DNA of 64,000 nucleotides from Geodermatophilus bullaregiensis (GCF_016907675.1 NZ_JAFBCJ010000001.1:3844001-3908000); one strand, 5' to 3'; shown: positions 26,840 through 36,556, numbered from the stretch's first letter. Numbers and translations are program-made. Notes: generated by a model from the letters alone, not told the origin.

Positions 26840-28876
26840 ATGGACACCGACGACCGCCGGCCGGGGGCTGCCACCTCGGTGGGACCCTGGTCCGAGACCC
26901 GCGACGAGCGGCGCAGGGCCCTGCGGCTGCCCACCCACACCGCAGCCGTCGGGCTGGTCGCGGTCCTGCTCACGCTCACCGCCTTCTCGGTGGCCGCCAC
27001 GGTGACCAACGCCCACGTGGCCGCACAGAGCCAGGAGAGCGCCAGGGTGTCGGAGGCCTCCATGGCGGCGGAGCGGTCGCTCGTGCTCCAGGAGGAGCTG
27101 TTCGAGCAGATGGAGACCGAGCCGGATCCCGATCCCGAGCTGCGCGCGGCGTACGACGCCGCCGGCGCCGCCACCCGCGTGGCGATCGAGGAGCTGGCCG
27201 GCGTCGACGGCGCCGGACACGACGCGGAGGTCGACGAGTGGCTGCGGCTGCACGAGAGCTACCGCTCGGCCGTGGACGAACTGCTCGTCGTCGCCGCCGA
27301 GGACCCCGAGCACGCCGAGGAGTTCGAGGAGGCCCACGTCGACCCCTCCTTCGAGGCCCTCGAGTCGCTGTTGCGCCAGGAGGCCGAGGAGCACTTCGAG
27401 GAGGCCCGCGCGTCCCTGGCCTCGCTGGGCGACGTGCAGGACCTGATGATCGTCGCCACGCCGGCGGGGTTCGGCGTCGGGCTGGTCCTGGTCGCCTGGT
27501 TCACCGCGGTCCTCACGCACAGCCGCCGCGAGGTCGCGGCGCAGGCGGAGCGCAACCGGCAGCAGGCGCTGCACGACGCGCTGACCGGCCTGCCCAACCG
27601 CACGCTGCTGCGCCAGCGCGTGACGGAGGCACTGGCCGGCGCCGACGGGGCGGCGTTGATGCTCATCGACCTCGACCGCTTCAAGGACATCAACGACACG
27701 CTGGGCCACGCCTACGGCGACGTCGTCCTCCAGGTGGTGTCCACGCGGCTGCAGAAGGCGGTCCGGGCGACGGACACCGTGGCGCGGCTCGGCGGCGACG
27801 AGTTCGCCATCCTGCTCCCGTCCACCGCCGACCCCGACGACGCGCGGGAGCTCGCCACCCGGGCCCTGGCCGCGATGGAGGCGCCCATCGAGGTCGACGG
27901 CGTCTCCCTCGACGTCGACGCCAGCATCGGCATCGCGCTCTCCGGCGTCCACGGGGACGACGTCGAGTCGCTCCTGCGCGGTGCCGACATCGCCATGTAC
28001 ACGGCCAAGGACCGCGGCCTCGGGGTGTGCGTCTTCGACGCGGACCTCGACGACCACAGCGTGGAGCGGCTCGGCCTGCTCGGTCAGCTGCGGCGCGCCA
28101 TCGACAACCGCGAGCTGGTCCTGCACTTCCAGCCCAAGGTGGCGCTCCCCGGCGGACGGCTGTGCGGCGTGGAGGCGCTGGTGCGCTGGCAGCACCCGGA
28201 GCGCGGGCTGCTCCCGCCCGGTGAGTTCATCCCGCTCGCCGAGCGCACGCCGCTGATCCGTCCGCTGACCCGCTACGTCATCGACGCGGCGCTGGAGCAG
28301 GGCGCCCGGTGGCGGGACGCCGGCCTCTCCCTGGGTGTCGCGGTCAACGTCTCGGTCCCGAACCTGGTCGACGAGCGCTTCGTCGACGAGGTGCGCGAGC
28401 TGCTCGACCGCTGGCGGCTCCCGGCGTCCGCGCTGGAGCTGGAGGTCACCGAGAGCGCGATCATGGCCGACCCGGACCGGGCCCGGCGGGTGCTCGGTCG
28501 CCTGGCCGAGTGCGACGTCACCCTCTCGATCGACGACTTCGGCGCCGGCTTCACCTCACTGGCCCACCTCAAGGACCTGCCGGTGCACCAGCTGAAGATC
28601 GACCGGTCCTTCGTCGCCCGGATGGCCGTCGACCCGCGCAGCGCGCTGATCGTGCGCTCGGTCGTGGAGCTCGGGCACAACCTCGGGCTGACCACGGTGG
28701 CCGAGGGCGTCGAGGACCAGCGGACCTGGGACCGGCTGGAGGAGCTGGGCTGTGACGTGGCACAGGGCTGGCTGGTCTGCCGGGCACTGCCGGCCGACGG
28801 ACTGGAGGCCTGGCTCGACGCGTCCGGCCACTCGGTCGTGCCCGAGCTGGCGGCGGCCGGCACCGCGACGGCGTAG
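26840..28876 (+). CDS. Membrane GGDEF-EAL protein (cyclic di-GMP turnover)
   Basis: A 678-residue signalling protein. Residues about 38-58 and 210-232 are membrane segments enclosing an acidic, helical extracellular sensor (rich in Glu, about 150 residues). The GGDEF domain (about 245-410) has an intact LGGDEFAIL active site and an upstream RATD that fits the inhibitory I-site. The EAL domain (about 425-660) keeps VEALVRWQHP, NVSVPN, LEVTES, IDDFGAGFTSL and AEGVED, so both synthesis and hydrolysis of cyclic di-GMP look possible. ATG 26840 is preceded by GAGGGG. Confidence 0.92.
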   Translation: MDTDDRRPGAATSVGPWSETRDERRRALRLPTHTAAVGLVAVLLTLTAFSVAATVTNAHVAAQSQESARVSEASMAAERSLVLQEELFEQMETEPDPDPELRAAYDAAGAATRVAIEELAGVDGAGHDAEVDEWLRLHESYRSAVDELLVVAAEDPEHAEEFEEAHVDPSFEALESLLRQEAEEHFEEARASLASLGDVQDLMIVATPAGFGVGLVLVAWFTAVLTHSRREVAAQAERNRQQALHDALTGLPNRTLLRQRVTEALAGADGAALMLIDLDRFKDINDTLGHAYGDVVLQVVSTRLQKAVRATDTVARLGGDEFAILLPSTADPDDARELATRALAAMEAPIEVDGVSLDVDASIGIALSGVHGDDVESLLRGADIAMYTAKDRGLGVCVFDADLDDHSVERLGLLGQLRRAIDNRELVLHFQPKVALPGGRLCGVEALVRWQHPERGLLPPGEFIPLAERTPLIRPLTRYVIDAALEQGARWRDAGLSLGVAVNVSVPNLVDERFVDEVRELLDRWRLPASALELEVTESAIMADPDRARRVLGRLAECDVTLSIDDFGAGFTSLAHLKDLPVHQLKIDRSFVARMAVDPRSALIVRSVVELGHNLGLTTVAEGVEDQRTWDRLEELGCDVAQGWLVCRALPADGLEAWLDASGHSVVPELAAAGTATA

Positions 28877-28886
28877 GCGGCGCCGC

Positions 28887-29840
28887 ATGCGTGGCGGACC
28901 GGGCGGGCACAGCAGGCCGGTGCGGGTACTCGTGGACGAGGTCAGGACGCTGCGGTTCGACGACGGGACGCCGGTGCGCGCCGCCTCCGGGATCGCGCCG
29001 CTGGGGGACGGGTGGCTGGTCGTGCAGGACGACGCCACGTCGGCGGCCTGGCGCCGTGCCGGCTCGGTGACGCCGGTGCGGGTCCTGCCGCCGGTGGAGG
29101 GCCACGACGTGTTCGCCGAGGCGGCGGGGACCAAGCACCTCAAGCCGGACCTGGAGGTGGCCTGCCCGGCCGAGGTGGACGGCGAGCCGGCCGTGCTGCT
29201 GCTCGGTTCCGGCTCCTCGCCGCGGCGGACGCGCGGGGTGCTGGTGCGGTTCGAGGACGGGCGGCCGGTCGCGCGGGCGACGGAGCTGGGCCCGCTGTAC
29301 GAGCGGGTCGTCGCCGTCCTCGGCCTGCCGCGGGACCAGCTGAACCTGGAGGGCGGCAGCCGGTCCGGCGGCACGGTGCGCTGGTACCAGCGCGGCAACC
29401 TGGCCGCCGGTGTGTCCTCGGCCAGCGTGGAGGTGCCGCTGGCCGACCTGGTGGCCGCCGTCCTCGGCCGGACCGCTCCCGCGTCGGTCCCGGTGGCGCG
29501 GCCGCGCCGCTACGGGCTCGGCGAGGTCGACGGCGTGGGCCTGGCGGTCACCGACGCCGTGGCGCTGCCCGACGGGCGCGAGCTGCTCAGCGCGGCCGCG
29601 GAGGACACCCCCAACGCCGTCGACGACGGCCCGGTGGTCGCCACCGCGCTGGCGCTGGTCGACGGCGAGGACGTGCTGGCCGTCGCCCGGATCCCCGAGG
29701 TCGGTGGCCGGGTGCACAAGGTGGAGGGCCTGGCGCTGCGCGACGTCCGCGGCGGGGAGGCGCACCTGCTGGCCGTCGTGGACGCCGACGACCCGGGGGC
29801 GCCGTCGGTGGAGCTGGAGCTGCGCGCCGTCCTGGACTGA
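28887..29840 (+). CDS. Conserved protein of unknown function
   Basis: I do not recognise a named domain with confidence. The 317-residue soluble protein is built of short beta-like stretches with repeated patterns (GIAPLGDGWLVVQDD, EVDGEPAVLLLGSGSSPRRTRGVLV, VEGLALRDVRGGEAHLLAVVDADDP), reminiscent of beta-propeller or NHL-like proteins that read out a running value. It lies 10 bases after the GGDEF-EAL gene and may share its transcript. ATG 28887 or GTG 28920 could be the start. Confidence 0.65.
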   Translation: MRGGPGGHSRPVRVLVDEVRTLRFDDGTPVRAASGIAPLGDGWLVVQDDATSAAWRRAGSVTPVRVLPPVEGHDVFAEAAGTKHLKPDLEVACPAEVDGEPAVLLLGSGSSPRRTRGVLVRFEDGRPVARATELGPLYERVVAVLGLPRDQLNLEGGSRSGGTVRWYQRGNLAAGVSSASVEVPLADLVAAVLGRTAPASVPVARPRRYGLGEVDGVGLAVTDAVALPDGRELLSAAAEDTPNAVDDGPVVATALALVDGEDVLAVARIPEVGGRVHKVEGLALRDVRGGEAHLLAVVDADDPGAPSVELELRAVLD

Positions 29841-29844
29841 CGAC

Positions 29845-29865
29845 CCGGCCGGGCTCGCCGGCCGG
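29845..29865. terminator. Short hairpin between convergent genes
   Basis: CCGGCC (29845-29850) pairs with GGCCGG (29860-29865) in the 26-base gap between two convergent genes. Confidence 0.4.
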
Positions 29866-29866
29866 C

Positions 29867-31969
29867 TCAGTCGTCGGGCGCCGCGGAGTACAGCGCCCGG
29901 CGGTGCCGCCGCCAGGCGAACAGGCCCACGGCGAACGCCCACGCACCCGTGCCGACGACTCCCAGGCCGAGCCCCCAGGTGAGTCCGAACCGGCCGATCT
30001 GTCCCAGCGCCCACGCGGTGCCCTCGGCGCGGCAGCCGTCGTCGGCGTAGACGCTGCAGTCCGCCGCTCCGGCGACCTCCTGACTGGCTTCCTCCATCGT
30101 CGGCGCGCTCGGGTCGTTCGGAGCGTCGACCTCGAGGTCCGGGTTCTCCGCCCGCCAGATCTGGAAGGTGCGCAGCATGGCCGCGTGACCCCGCTCGTTG
30201 GGGTGCAGACTGTTGTGCGACCAGTTCAACGGGTTGAAGCGCTGCTCCGGAGCGCCCTTGACCGAGCGCAGGCCGATGAAGTTGATCCCCGGGCGTTCCT
30301 CGTTCAGCGGATCGCACAGCTGCAGGTGGGCGTCCCGCAGCGAGTTCCGCATCTCCGCCAGGTAGTGGAAGCCGGCCTCGTTCGCGGCCGCGTGGATGCG
30401 CCCGTTGAGGGCGTTGAGGAACTGGGTGACGAAGGTGCGCTCGGCGCGGTCCAGCGAGATCTGGTCGCACTGCACGCTGGTGCCCGTCGCGTCCAGCGCC
30501 GCGATGGGTGAGGGGTAGGGGACGACGACCACAGGGACCCCTGCGAACGCCGCCCGCACCTCGGCATAGGTCCGCCGCAGCTCGCGCTCGACCTCGTCCA
30601 GCCCGGCGAGCCAGGTGTCCCGCTCCGTGCTGCAGTCGCCCGGGGCCACGCACATCTGGCCGATGGTCGCGAACCCGGCGTCGTTCCCGCCGATGCTGAT
30701 GACGACCAGGCCCGGCTCGTAGTCGCCCTCGTGCCTGGCGTACTGGGCCAGTTGGGTGTCCAGTCCGTCGGTGAGGTGCTCCTGCTCTGCCAGCGGTGGC
30801 GCCGGGACCGCCGCCACCTCCGGCGGTGTCATCGGGACCGCTCCCTCGTGGGCGCGGACGTCGTAGGTGCGCGCGCCCGAGCAGGCGAGGAAGTCCAGCC
30901 CGCCGAACTGCGGCTCCTGCCCGGCCAGCGCTGCCCAGGCGGTCGGCGCCCGGCGGCAGGCGTTGCCCCCGCCCTCGTCGGTCTGCTCGAAGTAGATCGC
31001 CGCACCCTCCCCGGACATGTAGGAGTCACCGAGCGCGACGAGGACCTCGTCCTCGTCCGCCGGGTACACCGGTGGTCGCGCTTGCTGCGGGGTGACACCC
31101 ATGAGCGCGATCACTGCGAGCACCACCACGATGTCGGCCTGGGTCGAGGAGGCGAGTGCGACCACCAGTCCGGCCAAGGCCGCGATCCCCACCAGCGCCC
31201 ACATGGACTCGGTGATCACGACCGCGACCAGTGCCGCGACGACGACCGCTGCTCCCGACCCCATGGCGAGCAGGCGAGGGATGCGCTTCTCGTGCTCCCG
31301 GAGGATCTCGATGGCCGCCTCGGACGCCAGGGACACCCCGGCCGGCAGCGTGAGCAGCGCGACGAGCGCGAGGCCGGCCGCGATCCCCCTGGTCCAGGCC
31401 GGTCCCCCGAGGGCGAGGACGGCGCTGGTCCCCAGCGCCGCCACGACCCCCACACCGATCAGGACGCCCACACCTACCAGGACCCGCGTGCGCCGGGGCT
31501 CCTCACGAGGCATGGTGACGTCGCGGAGGGCGGCGGCGACCTGCTGACGCCGCGAGGAGATCACAGCTCCCGCGACGAGGTAGAGGCCCACCGCGCCGAC
31601 GACGAGGAGGGTCCCCCCGGGCAGGGCCGGGGACCACAGCAGTCCGATGCCGCCGACGACCACGCAGACCGCCGCGACGGCGGCGAGCCCCGCCAGCCAG
31701 AACGGGTGCGGTGTCCACGCCTCCCCGTCCAGCGAGTCGGCGTACTGACCGCGGACCCACACGGTGGCCAGGACCGCGAACAGCACGAACGCGATGACCA
31801 CCAGGGGCCTCGCCACCTCGGCCCGGGCGCTCACCAGCAGGAGCCCCAGGCCGATCAGGAAGGCGATCGTCCGCCGCCACTGCAGTCGCGTGGTGCGGCG
31901 TTCCGCCGTGGCACCACCGCTCGGGGACGACGACGTTCCCGGCACCCCCGCGCTGCCCCCGACGGACAC
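29867..31969 (-). CDS. Membrane-anchored SGNH/GDSL hydrolase
   Basis: A 700-residue protein with a rare layout: an N-terminal half of about ten membrane segments (residues about 32-300), an SGNH esterase domain (about 308-600) and one more C-terminal membrane segment (about 660-683) with an Arg-rich end. Catalytic blocks are visible: ALGDSYMSGEG (block I Ser), ISIGGNDAG (block III) and HNSLHPNERGH (block V His). At least nine Cys lie in the hydrolase part (for example NACRRAP, FLACSGA, CVAPGDCST), which fits disulfides outside the cell. Substrate unknown; cell-envelope acyl esters are a reasonable guess. GTG 31969 follows GAGGGGG. Confidence 0.85.
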   Translation of the reverse strand: MSVGGSAGVPGTSSSPSGGATAERRTTRLQWRRTIAFLIGLGLLLVSARAEVARPLVVIAFVLFAVLATVWVRGQYADSLDGEAWTPHPFWLAGLAAVAAVCVVVGGIGLLWSPALPGGTLLVVGAVGLYLVAGAVISSRRQQVAAALRDVTMPREEPRRTRVLVGVGVLIGVGVVAALGTSAVLALGGPAWTRGIAAGLALVALLTLPAGVSLASEAAIEILREHEKRIPRLLAMGSGAAVVVAALVAVVITESMWALVGIAALAGLVVALASSTQADIVVVLAVIALMGVTPQQARPPVYPADEDEVLVALGDSYMSGEGAAIYFEQTDEGGGNACRRAPTAWAALAGQEPQFGGLDFLACSGARTYDVRAHEGAVPMTPPEVAAVPAPPLAEQEHLTDGLDTQLAQYARHEGDYEPGLVVISIGGNDAGFATIGQMCVAPGDCSTERDTWLAGLDEVERELRRTYAEVRAAFAGVPVVVVPYPSPIAALDATGTSVQCDQISLDRAERTFVTQFLNALNGRIHAAANEAGFHYLAEMRNSLRDAHLQLCDPLNEERPGINFIGLRSVKGAPEQRFNPLNWSHNSLHPNERGHAAMLRTFQIWRAENPDLEVDAPNDPSAPTMEEASQEVAGAADCSVYADDGCRAEGTAWALGQIGRFGLTWGLGLGVVGTGAWAFAVGLFAWRRHRRALYSAAPDD

Positions 31970-32107
31970 GGTTCCCCCTCGGCCCGGTGCCCGCCGCGCT
32001 GCGGGCGGAGCGCAGGCTAGGAGTGGTCAGACACCGCCGACAAGACGATCGGCTGCCGTGGTGACCGCGGACGGCGCGTCCCGGCGCGGCGCCCGGCCGG
32101 CCGGCCG

Positions 32108-32188
32108 CGTGCGGGAGGCGGGAGTCGAACCCGCACGCCCGAAGGCACCAGATCCTAAGTCTGGCGTGGCTGCCGTTACACCACTCCC
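32108..32188 (-). tRNA. tRNA-Leu (anticodon UAG)
   Basis: An 81-base class II tRNA with a 7-bp acceptor stem (GCGGGAG/CTCCCGC), an anticodon arm CCAGA-CTTAGGA-TCTGG giving anticodon TAG (complement of 32153-32155), a long variable arm (GTGCCTTCGGGCGT) and the T arm GCGGGTTCGACTCCCGC. The discriminator base is A and CCA is not encoded. It decodes CUA leucine codons, which are rare in this genome. Confidence 0.95.
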
Positions 32189-32280
32189 GCGTGGCCGGGA
32201 TTCTAGGTCGCCGGGCCCGGCCGGGTGTCCGGCCCCGGCGGGAACGGGCCGGTCGGCGCCGCGTCTGGCAGGCTGTCGCC

Positions 32281-32571
32281 GTGCCTCGCGACCCTCGAGA
32301 GATCCAGCTGGAGATCGACGCCGCCCGGGAGTCCCTGGCGGCGACCCTGGACCACCTGGCCCACCGGGGCAGCCCCACGCGGCTCAAGGCCCAGGGGCAG
32401 GCCGCCGTCCAGCGCTTCCTGGTGTCCCCGGCGGGCAAGGCGACGGTGGGCGGCCTCGGCGTGCTGGTGACCCTGGTCGCCGTCCGGAAGGTCCGGCAGC
32501 GGAGGGCCCCGAAGCGCAGGGTCGCCACCCGCAGGGTCCAGCCCCGCAAGGTCCAGCGCCGCAGGCGCTGA
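32281..32571 (+). CDS. DUF3618 domain protein
   Basis: A 96-residue protein of the actinobacterial DUF3618 family, function unknown. It starts PRDPREIQLEIDAARESLAATLDHLAHRGSP, the family signature, followed by one hydrophobic stretch (VGGLGVLVTLVAV) and a very basic tail rich in Arg, Lys and Val (KRRVATRRVQPRKVQRRRR) that could touch membrane lipids or nucleic acid. GTG 32281 lies 6 bases after a CAGGCT hexamer like other leaderless starts. Confidence 0.82.
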   Translation: MPRDPREIQLEIDAARESLAATLDHLAHRGSPTRLKAQGQAAVQRFLVSPAGKATVGGLGVLVTLVAVRKVRQRRAPKRRVATRRVQPRKVQRRRR

Positions 32572-32579
32572 CCGCCGCC

Positions 32580-33077
32580 GTGCGCACCCCGCGTCGCGAC
32601 CCGGTCGGCCCCGGCCAGGAGTCGGTCTGGGACTACCCCCGCCCGCCGTCGGCGGAGGTGACGCCCCGCCGCGTCGTCGTCGAGCTGGGGGGCCGCGTCG
32701 TCGCGCGGACGGGACGGGCGGTGCGGGTCTGCGAGACCAGTCACCCGCCGGTCTACTACGTGCCCCGCGAGGACGTCGTCCCCGGCGTGCTCGAGCGGGC
32801 GGCCGGGTCGTCGTGGTGCGAGTGGAAGGGGGCGGCGACCTACTGGGACGCCGTCGTCGACGGTCGCCGGCACCCCGCCGTCGGCTGGTCCTACGAGCAG
32901 CCCACCGCCGGGTACGAGCACCTGCGCGGCGCGGTGGCGTTCTACCCGAGCAAGGTCGACCGCGCGCTGGTCGACGGCGAGCAGGTGCGCGCGCAGGCCG
33001 GGGACTTCTACGGCGGCTGGATCACCGCCGACGTCGTCGGCCCCTTCAAGGGGGAGCCGGGCACGCGGGGGTGGTGA
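32580..33077 (+). CDS. DUF427 domain protein
   Basis: A 165-residue cytoplasmic protein of the DUF427 family, function unknown. Conserved patterns are visible: VVVELGGRVVARTGRAVRVCETSHPPVYYVPREDV, CEWKGAATYWDAVV, the AVGWSYEQPT stretch and VAFYPSKVDRALVDGE. It starts 8 bases after the DUF3618 stop and is probably co-transcribed. Convergent with a TetR gene three bases downstream. Confidence 0.88.
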   Translation: MRTPRRDPVGPGQESVWDYPRPPSAEVTPRRVVVELGGRVVARTGRAVRVCETSHPPVYYVPREDVVPGVLERAAGSSWCEWKGAATYWDAVVDGRRHPAVGWSYEQPTAGYEHLRGAVAFYPSKVDRALVDGEQVRAQAGDFYGGWITADVVGPFKGEPGTRGW

Positions 33078-33080
33078 CGC

Positions 33081-33698
33081 TCAGCGCCCGCGGTGCACCA
33101 GCGGGAGCACGACCGTCTCGAGCACCGCGTCGGCGTAGGCGGCGTCCACCGGCTCGCGGGTGACCAGCCACCGCTGCACGAACAGCGCGGTGCTCGCCTC
33201 GGCCGGGATCGACCCCGGCAGTCCCGGACCCACCTCGCCGCGGGCCTGCGCCCGGGCCCAGGTCTCGTCGTAGGCCCGCCGCCACACCGCCAGCGGCCCC
33301 TCCCGGAACGCCTCGGCCAGGGCCGGCTCGTGCTGCATGGCCGCCAGCAGCGAGCGGGTGGCCGCGCCGACCGGGCTGGCCATCATCTCCACCATCCGGT
33401 GCACCAGCGAGCGCAGGTCGCCCTCCAGCGACCCGGTGTCGGCGGTGACCGTCCACGCCCGGTTGACCTCGGAGACGGTGTCGACGACGAGGTCCTGCTT
33501 GGTGCGCCAGCGGCGGTAGATCGTGGCCTTGCCGACGCCGGCCTCCGTGGCCACGGCGTCCATCGTCAGCGCGCCGTAACCGACCTCCCCGAGCAGCCGC
33601 AGGATGGCCGCGCGGATGACGTCGTCGCGGCTCGGATCGCGCGGTCGACCTCCCCGGCCGGCGCGGGGCGGCTGGTCGGCGAGCACTGCGGAGGTCAT
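33081..33698 (-). CDS. TetR/AcrR family transcriptional regulator
   Basis: A 205-residue regulator. The N-terminal DNA-binding domain reads RDDVIRAAILRLLGEVGYGALTMDAVATEAGVGKATIYRRWRTKQDLV (about residues 24-71). The C-terminal helical domain resembles the TetR_C_11 type. Its ATG sits 6 bases behind TAGGGT (33710-33705). It diverges from the EAL-like gene, which is the nearest candidate target; no transporter is adjacent. Confidence 0.88.
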   Translation of the reverse strand: MTSAVLADQPPRAGRGGRPRDPSRDDVIRAAILRLLGEVGYGALTMDAVATEAGVGKATIYRRWRTKQDLVVDTVSEVNRAWTVTADTGSLEGDLRSLVHRMVEMMASPVGAATRSLLAAMQHEPALAEAFREGPLAVWRRAYDETWARAQARGEVGPGLPGSIPAEASTALFVQRWLVTREPVDAAYADAVLETVVLPLVHRGR

Positions 33699-33704
33699 GC
33701 GCGC

Positions 33705-33710
33705 ACCCTA
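33705..33710 (-). promoter_or_regulatory. -10 box of the TetR gene, leaderless
   Basis: Minus-strand TAGGGT, 6 bases before the ATG at 33698. Confidence 0.5.
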
Positions 33711-33840
33711 GGGCCTCCGGCGGCCGTGGGAGGCGGTCCGCGTCGCGGGAGGAGTACCGGTCCGTCCCGATCCGCGGGGGGCGCCGCACCGCGCCGCGCG
33801 CCTGCCCGCGCCGGCCGGCGGGGTCGGCCATCCTGCTGGT

Positions 33841-34971
33841 GTGGGCAGTCCGATCGGCGCGGCACGGCGGCGCGAGGAGTGGCACCTCCCGGACGTCGCC
33901 ACCCGGGTCCTGCTGGCGACGGAGCAGGAGCACGTGCTGCCGGCCGTGGCCGCCACCGCCCGCTCGGTCGGGCTGTCGGTGTTCGCCGCCCCCGGCCTGC
34001 TCGACCTGCTCGACGAGCGCGACGGCCTGGGGGTGGAGCGGCTGTTCGACCGGCTCTCCCGCGAGCTGACCGGCGCTGAGGCCGAGGCGGTGCGGGTGGC
34101 CACCGACCCCGCCGGCGAGTACACCGCGCTGGCCACCGGACTGCTCACCGCCCCGACGCTGGCCGCCGAGCTGGCCCGGCGGGGGATCACCGCCGAGGTG
34201 GGCGTCCTCGCCGAGGCGGAGCTGTGGTCGGCCTACCAGCCGATCGTCGACCTGACCGGCCGCGCCGTCGTCGCGCACGAGGCCCTGCTGCGCGGCGACT
34301 CCGACGGCCGCACGATCGACGGCGGCGACCTGTTCTTCGTCGCGGACTCCGCCGGCTGGCTGCCGCGGCTGGACCGGGTGGGCCGCGAGTGCGCCATCGC
34401 CGGGGCCGCCGGCTGGATCGGCGACGCCGACCTGTTCGTCAACACCCACCCCACCTCGGTGCTGCGGCCCGACGCCGACCTCGCCAGCACCGCCGAGGCC
34501 CTGGAGCTGGCCGGGCTGGGACCGCGGCAGCTGGTGCTCGAGGTGGGGGAGCGGGCCGCCGTCACCGACCGCGGGCACCTGCTGGCCGTGCTCGAGTCCT
34601 ACCGCGCCCACGGCTGGCGGGTGGCCCTCGACGAGGTCGCCGCCGGGTGGTCGAGCCGGTCGCTGCTCGACGTCGTCCGGCCCGACGTCGTCAAGCTCGG
34701 GCGGGCGCTGGTGTCGGCGCTGCCCGACGACGGCGCCCGGGCGGTGGTGCGCACGGTGGCCGGGCACGCGCACCGCCTCGGCGCGGTGGTCGTGGCCGAG
34801 GGCGTGGAGACCGAGCAGGCCGCCGAGGAGGTGGCCGCGCTCGGCGCCGACCTCGCCCAGGGCTGGCTGTTCGGCAGGCCGGTGGCCCCGCCGGCCGGCG
34901 ACGCGCCCGCCACCGCCGAGACCGACGCCGCGCCCGGTGCCGAGGAGCTCAGTCCAGCCCCCACCCGGTGA
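33841..34971 (+). CDS. Degenerate EAL domain protein
   Basis: A 376-residue cytoplasmic protein. Residues about 20-105 resemble a DICT/sensory-type region, and about 125-350 is an EAL fold. EAL itself is kept (HEALLRG) and so are VNTHP and VVAEGVE, but the metal pair DDFG is changed to LDEVAAG and the KID motif to VKLGR. Catalytic phosphodiesterase activity is therefore doubtful; it may bind cyclic di-GMP or act through protein contacts. GTG 33841 is the first start. Its last 23 bases overlap a convergent gene. Confidence 0.8.
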   Translation: MGSPIGAARRREEWHLPDVATRVLLATEQEHVLPAVAATARSVGLSVFAAPGLLDLLDERDGLGVERLFDRLSRELTGAEAEAVRVATDPAGEYTALATGLLTAPTLAAELARRGITAEVGVLAEAELWSAYQPIVDLTGRAVVAHEALLRGDSDGRTIDGGDLFFVADSAGWLPRLDRVGRECAIAGAAGWIGDADLFVNTHPTSVLRPDADLASTAEALELAGLGPRQLVLEVGERAAVTDRGHLLAVLESYRAHGWRVALDEVAAGWSSRSLLDVVRPDVVKLGRALVSALPDDGARAVVRTVAGHAHRLGAVVVAEGVETEQAAEEVAALGADLAQGWLFGRPVAPPAGDAPATAETDAAPGAEELSPAPTR

Positions 34972-35530
34972 GCACCGGCCGCGCGTGCTCGTGCCCGAGC
35001 ACGCCGTAGGCGCCGGCCGGCAGCGCGAACAGCGCCCCGGCCTCCGGGCCGAGCCCCAGCCAGCGGGCGGTGAGCACCCGCAGCACGTGCCCGTGGGCGA
35101 CCAGGGCGACGTCCCCGTCGTCCAGGCGGGACCGGGCCCGGTCCAGGACCCGGTCCACCCGCCGGCCGACGTCGGCCACCGACTCGCCGGGGGACTCCCC
35201 GGGGACGACGGGGTCGCGCCACACCGACCACCGGCGGCCGAGCTCCTCGCTGATCTCGGCGGTGGTGCGGCCCTCGTAGCCGCCGTAGTCGAACTCGACG
35301 AGGTCCTCGTCGACGCCGGTGGCGGTCAGCCCGGCCAGCTCCGCGGTGCGTCGCGCCCGCTGGCGGGGGCTGACCCACACCTCCGCGAACGAGCGCCGCC
35401 CGAGCGTGGGGGCCAGGTCGCGGGCCCGCTGCTCGCCCTCGGGGAGCAGCGGCACGTCGGTCACGCTCGTGTGCTGGCCGCTGCGGCTCCACTCCGTCTG
35501 CCCGTGCCGCAGCACCACGATCTCGCCCAC
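34949..35530 (-). CDS. Histidine phosphatase family protein
   Basis: A phosphoglycerate-mutase-like phosphatase of 193 residues. The phosphohistidine motif [16 protein letters not shown] is at the N-terminus, the second catalytic His in [11 protein letters not shown] near residue 143, and the phosphate-binding arginine in [10 protein letters not shown]. Substrate unknown. It overlaps the 3' end of the EAL-like gene by 23 bases. Confidence 0.9.
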   Translation of the reverse strand: MGEIVVLRHGQTEWSRSGQHTSVTDVPLLPEGEQRARDLAPTLGRRSFAEVWVSPRQRARRTAELAGLTATGVDEDLVEFDYGGYEGRTTAEISEELGRRWSVWRDPVVPGESPGESVADVGRRVDRVLDRARSRLDDGDVALVAHGHVLRVLTARWLGLGPEAGALFALPAGAYGVLGHEHARPVLTGWGLD

Positions 35531-35656
35531 CGCAGCCTCCCTCGCCCGTGTCGCCGGTCACATCGCGGATCGCGGGGAAGCATCCCCCAAGGGGCGGTGC
35601 TGGCCCGGACGAGACCCCGGAGCAGCCGGCTCCGGGCCGCACACCCGGGAGGGTCC

Positions 35657-36511
35657 ATGACCACGGCCGCACAGACCGACACCTTCGCCATCGGCGGGGA
35701 CCTGCCCGTCCACCGGCTCGGCTACGGCGCCATGCAGCTGCCCGGACCCGGCGTCTGGGGCGAGCCCGCCGACCGCGACGCCGCGCTGCGCGTCGTCCGC
35801 GCCGCCGTCGACCAGGGTGTCGACCTCATCGACACCGCCGACTCCTACGGTCCGTTCGTCAGCGAGCAGGTCATCGCCGAGGCGCTGCACCCGTACCCGG
35901 AGGGCCTGGTCATCGCGACCAAGGCCGGCCTGACCCGCCAGGGCCCGGGCGTCTGGACGCCGGTCGGCCGCCCCGCCTACCTCAAGCAGCAGGTCGAGCT
36001 CTCGCTGCGCCACCTGCGCGTGGAGCGGATCGATCTGATCCAGCTGCACCGCATCGACCCCGACGTCCCGCTCGCCGACCAGCTCGGCGCCTTCGCGGAG
36101 CTGCAGGCCGAGGGCAAGGTGCGCCACATCGGCGTCTCCGAGGTCTCGGTCGAGGAGCTGCAGGCCGCGCGCGAGATCGTCGACGTCGTCAGCGTGCAGA
36201 ACCTCTACAACCTGACCAACCGGCAGTCGCAGGACGTCCTCGACTTCGCGACGGCGAACGGCATCGCGTTCATCCCGTGGTTCCCCATCGCCACCGGTGA
36301 CCTGGCCGCGCCGCACAGTCCCGTCGCCGACGTCGCCCGCGAGCTCGACGCCACCCCGGCGCAGGTCGCGCTGGCCTGGCTGCTGCAGAAGTCGCCGGTG
36401 GTCCTGCCCATCCCCGGCACCAAGTCGGCCGACCACCTGATCGAGAACACGGCCGCGGCCCGGCTGACCCTCTCCGACGAGGACATGAGCCGCCTCGACG
36501 CCCTCGCCTGA
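35657..36511 (+). CDS. Aldo/keto reductase
   Basis: A NADPH-dependent oxidoreductase of 284 residues with the TIM-barrel family motifs: catalytic Asp and Tyr in [11 protein letters not shown], Lys in VIATKAGL, His in LIQLHRIDP, and the cofactor region [12 protein letters not shown] near the end. ATG 35657 follows GGGAGGG. It reads as a single-gene unit and converges with the STAS gene. Natural substrate cannot be told. Confidence 0.92.
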   Translation: MTTAAQTDTFAIGGDLPVHRLGYGAMQLPGPGVWGEPADRDAALRVVRAAVDQGVDLIDTADSYGPFVSEQVIAEALHPYPEGLVIATKAGLTRQGPGVWTPVGRPAYLKQQVELSLRHLRVERIDLIQLHRIDPDVPLADQLGAFAELQAEGKVRHIGVSEVSVEELQAAREIVDVVSVQNLYNLTNRQSQDVLDFATANGIAFIPWFPIATGDLAAPHSPVADVARELDATPAQVALAWLLQKSPVVLPIPGTKSADHLIENTAAARLTLSDEDMSRLDALA

Positions 36512-36522
36512 ACCGGGTCCTG

Positions 36523-36548
36523 CCCTCGGGCGGCCCGCCGCGGGAGGG
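36523..36548. terminator. Hairpin between convergent genes
   Basis: CCCTC (36523-36527) pairs with GAGGG (36544-36548) around an inner GGC/GCC stem, 12 bases after the reductase stop and before the STAS gene end. Confidence 0.45.
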
Positions 36549-36556
36549 GCCTCCCG

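Noticed and set aside
32108-32188. tRNA-Leu as an attachment site for an integrated element
   Set aside because: No integrase, no direct repeat of the tRNA 3' end and normal core genes on both sides.
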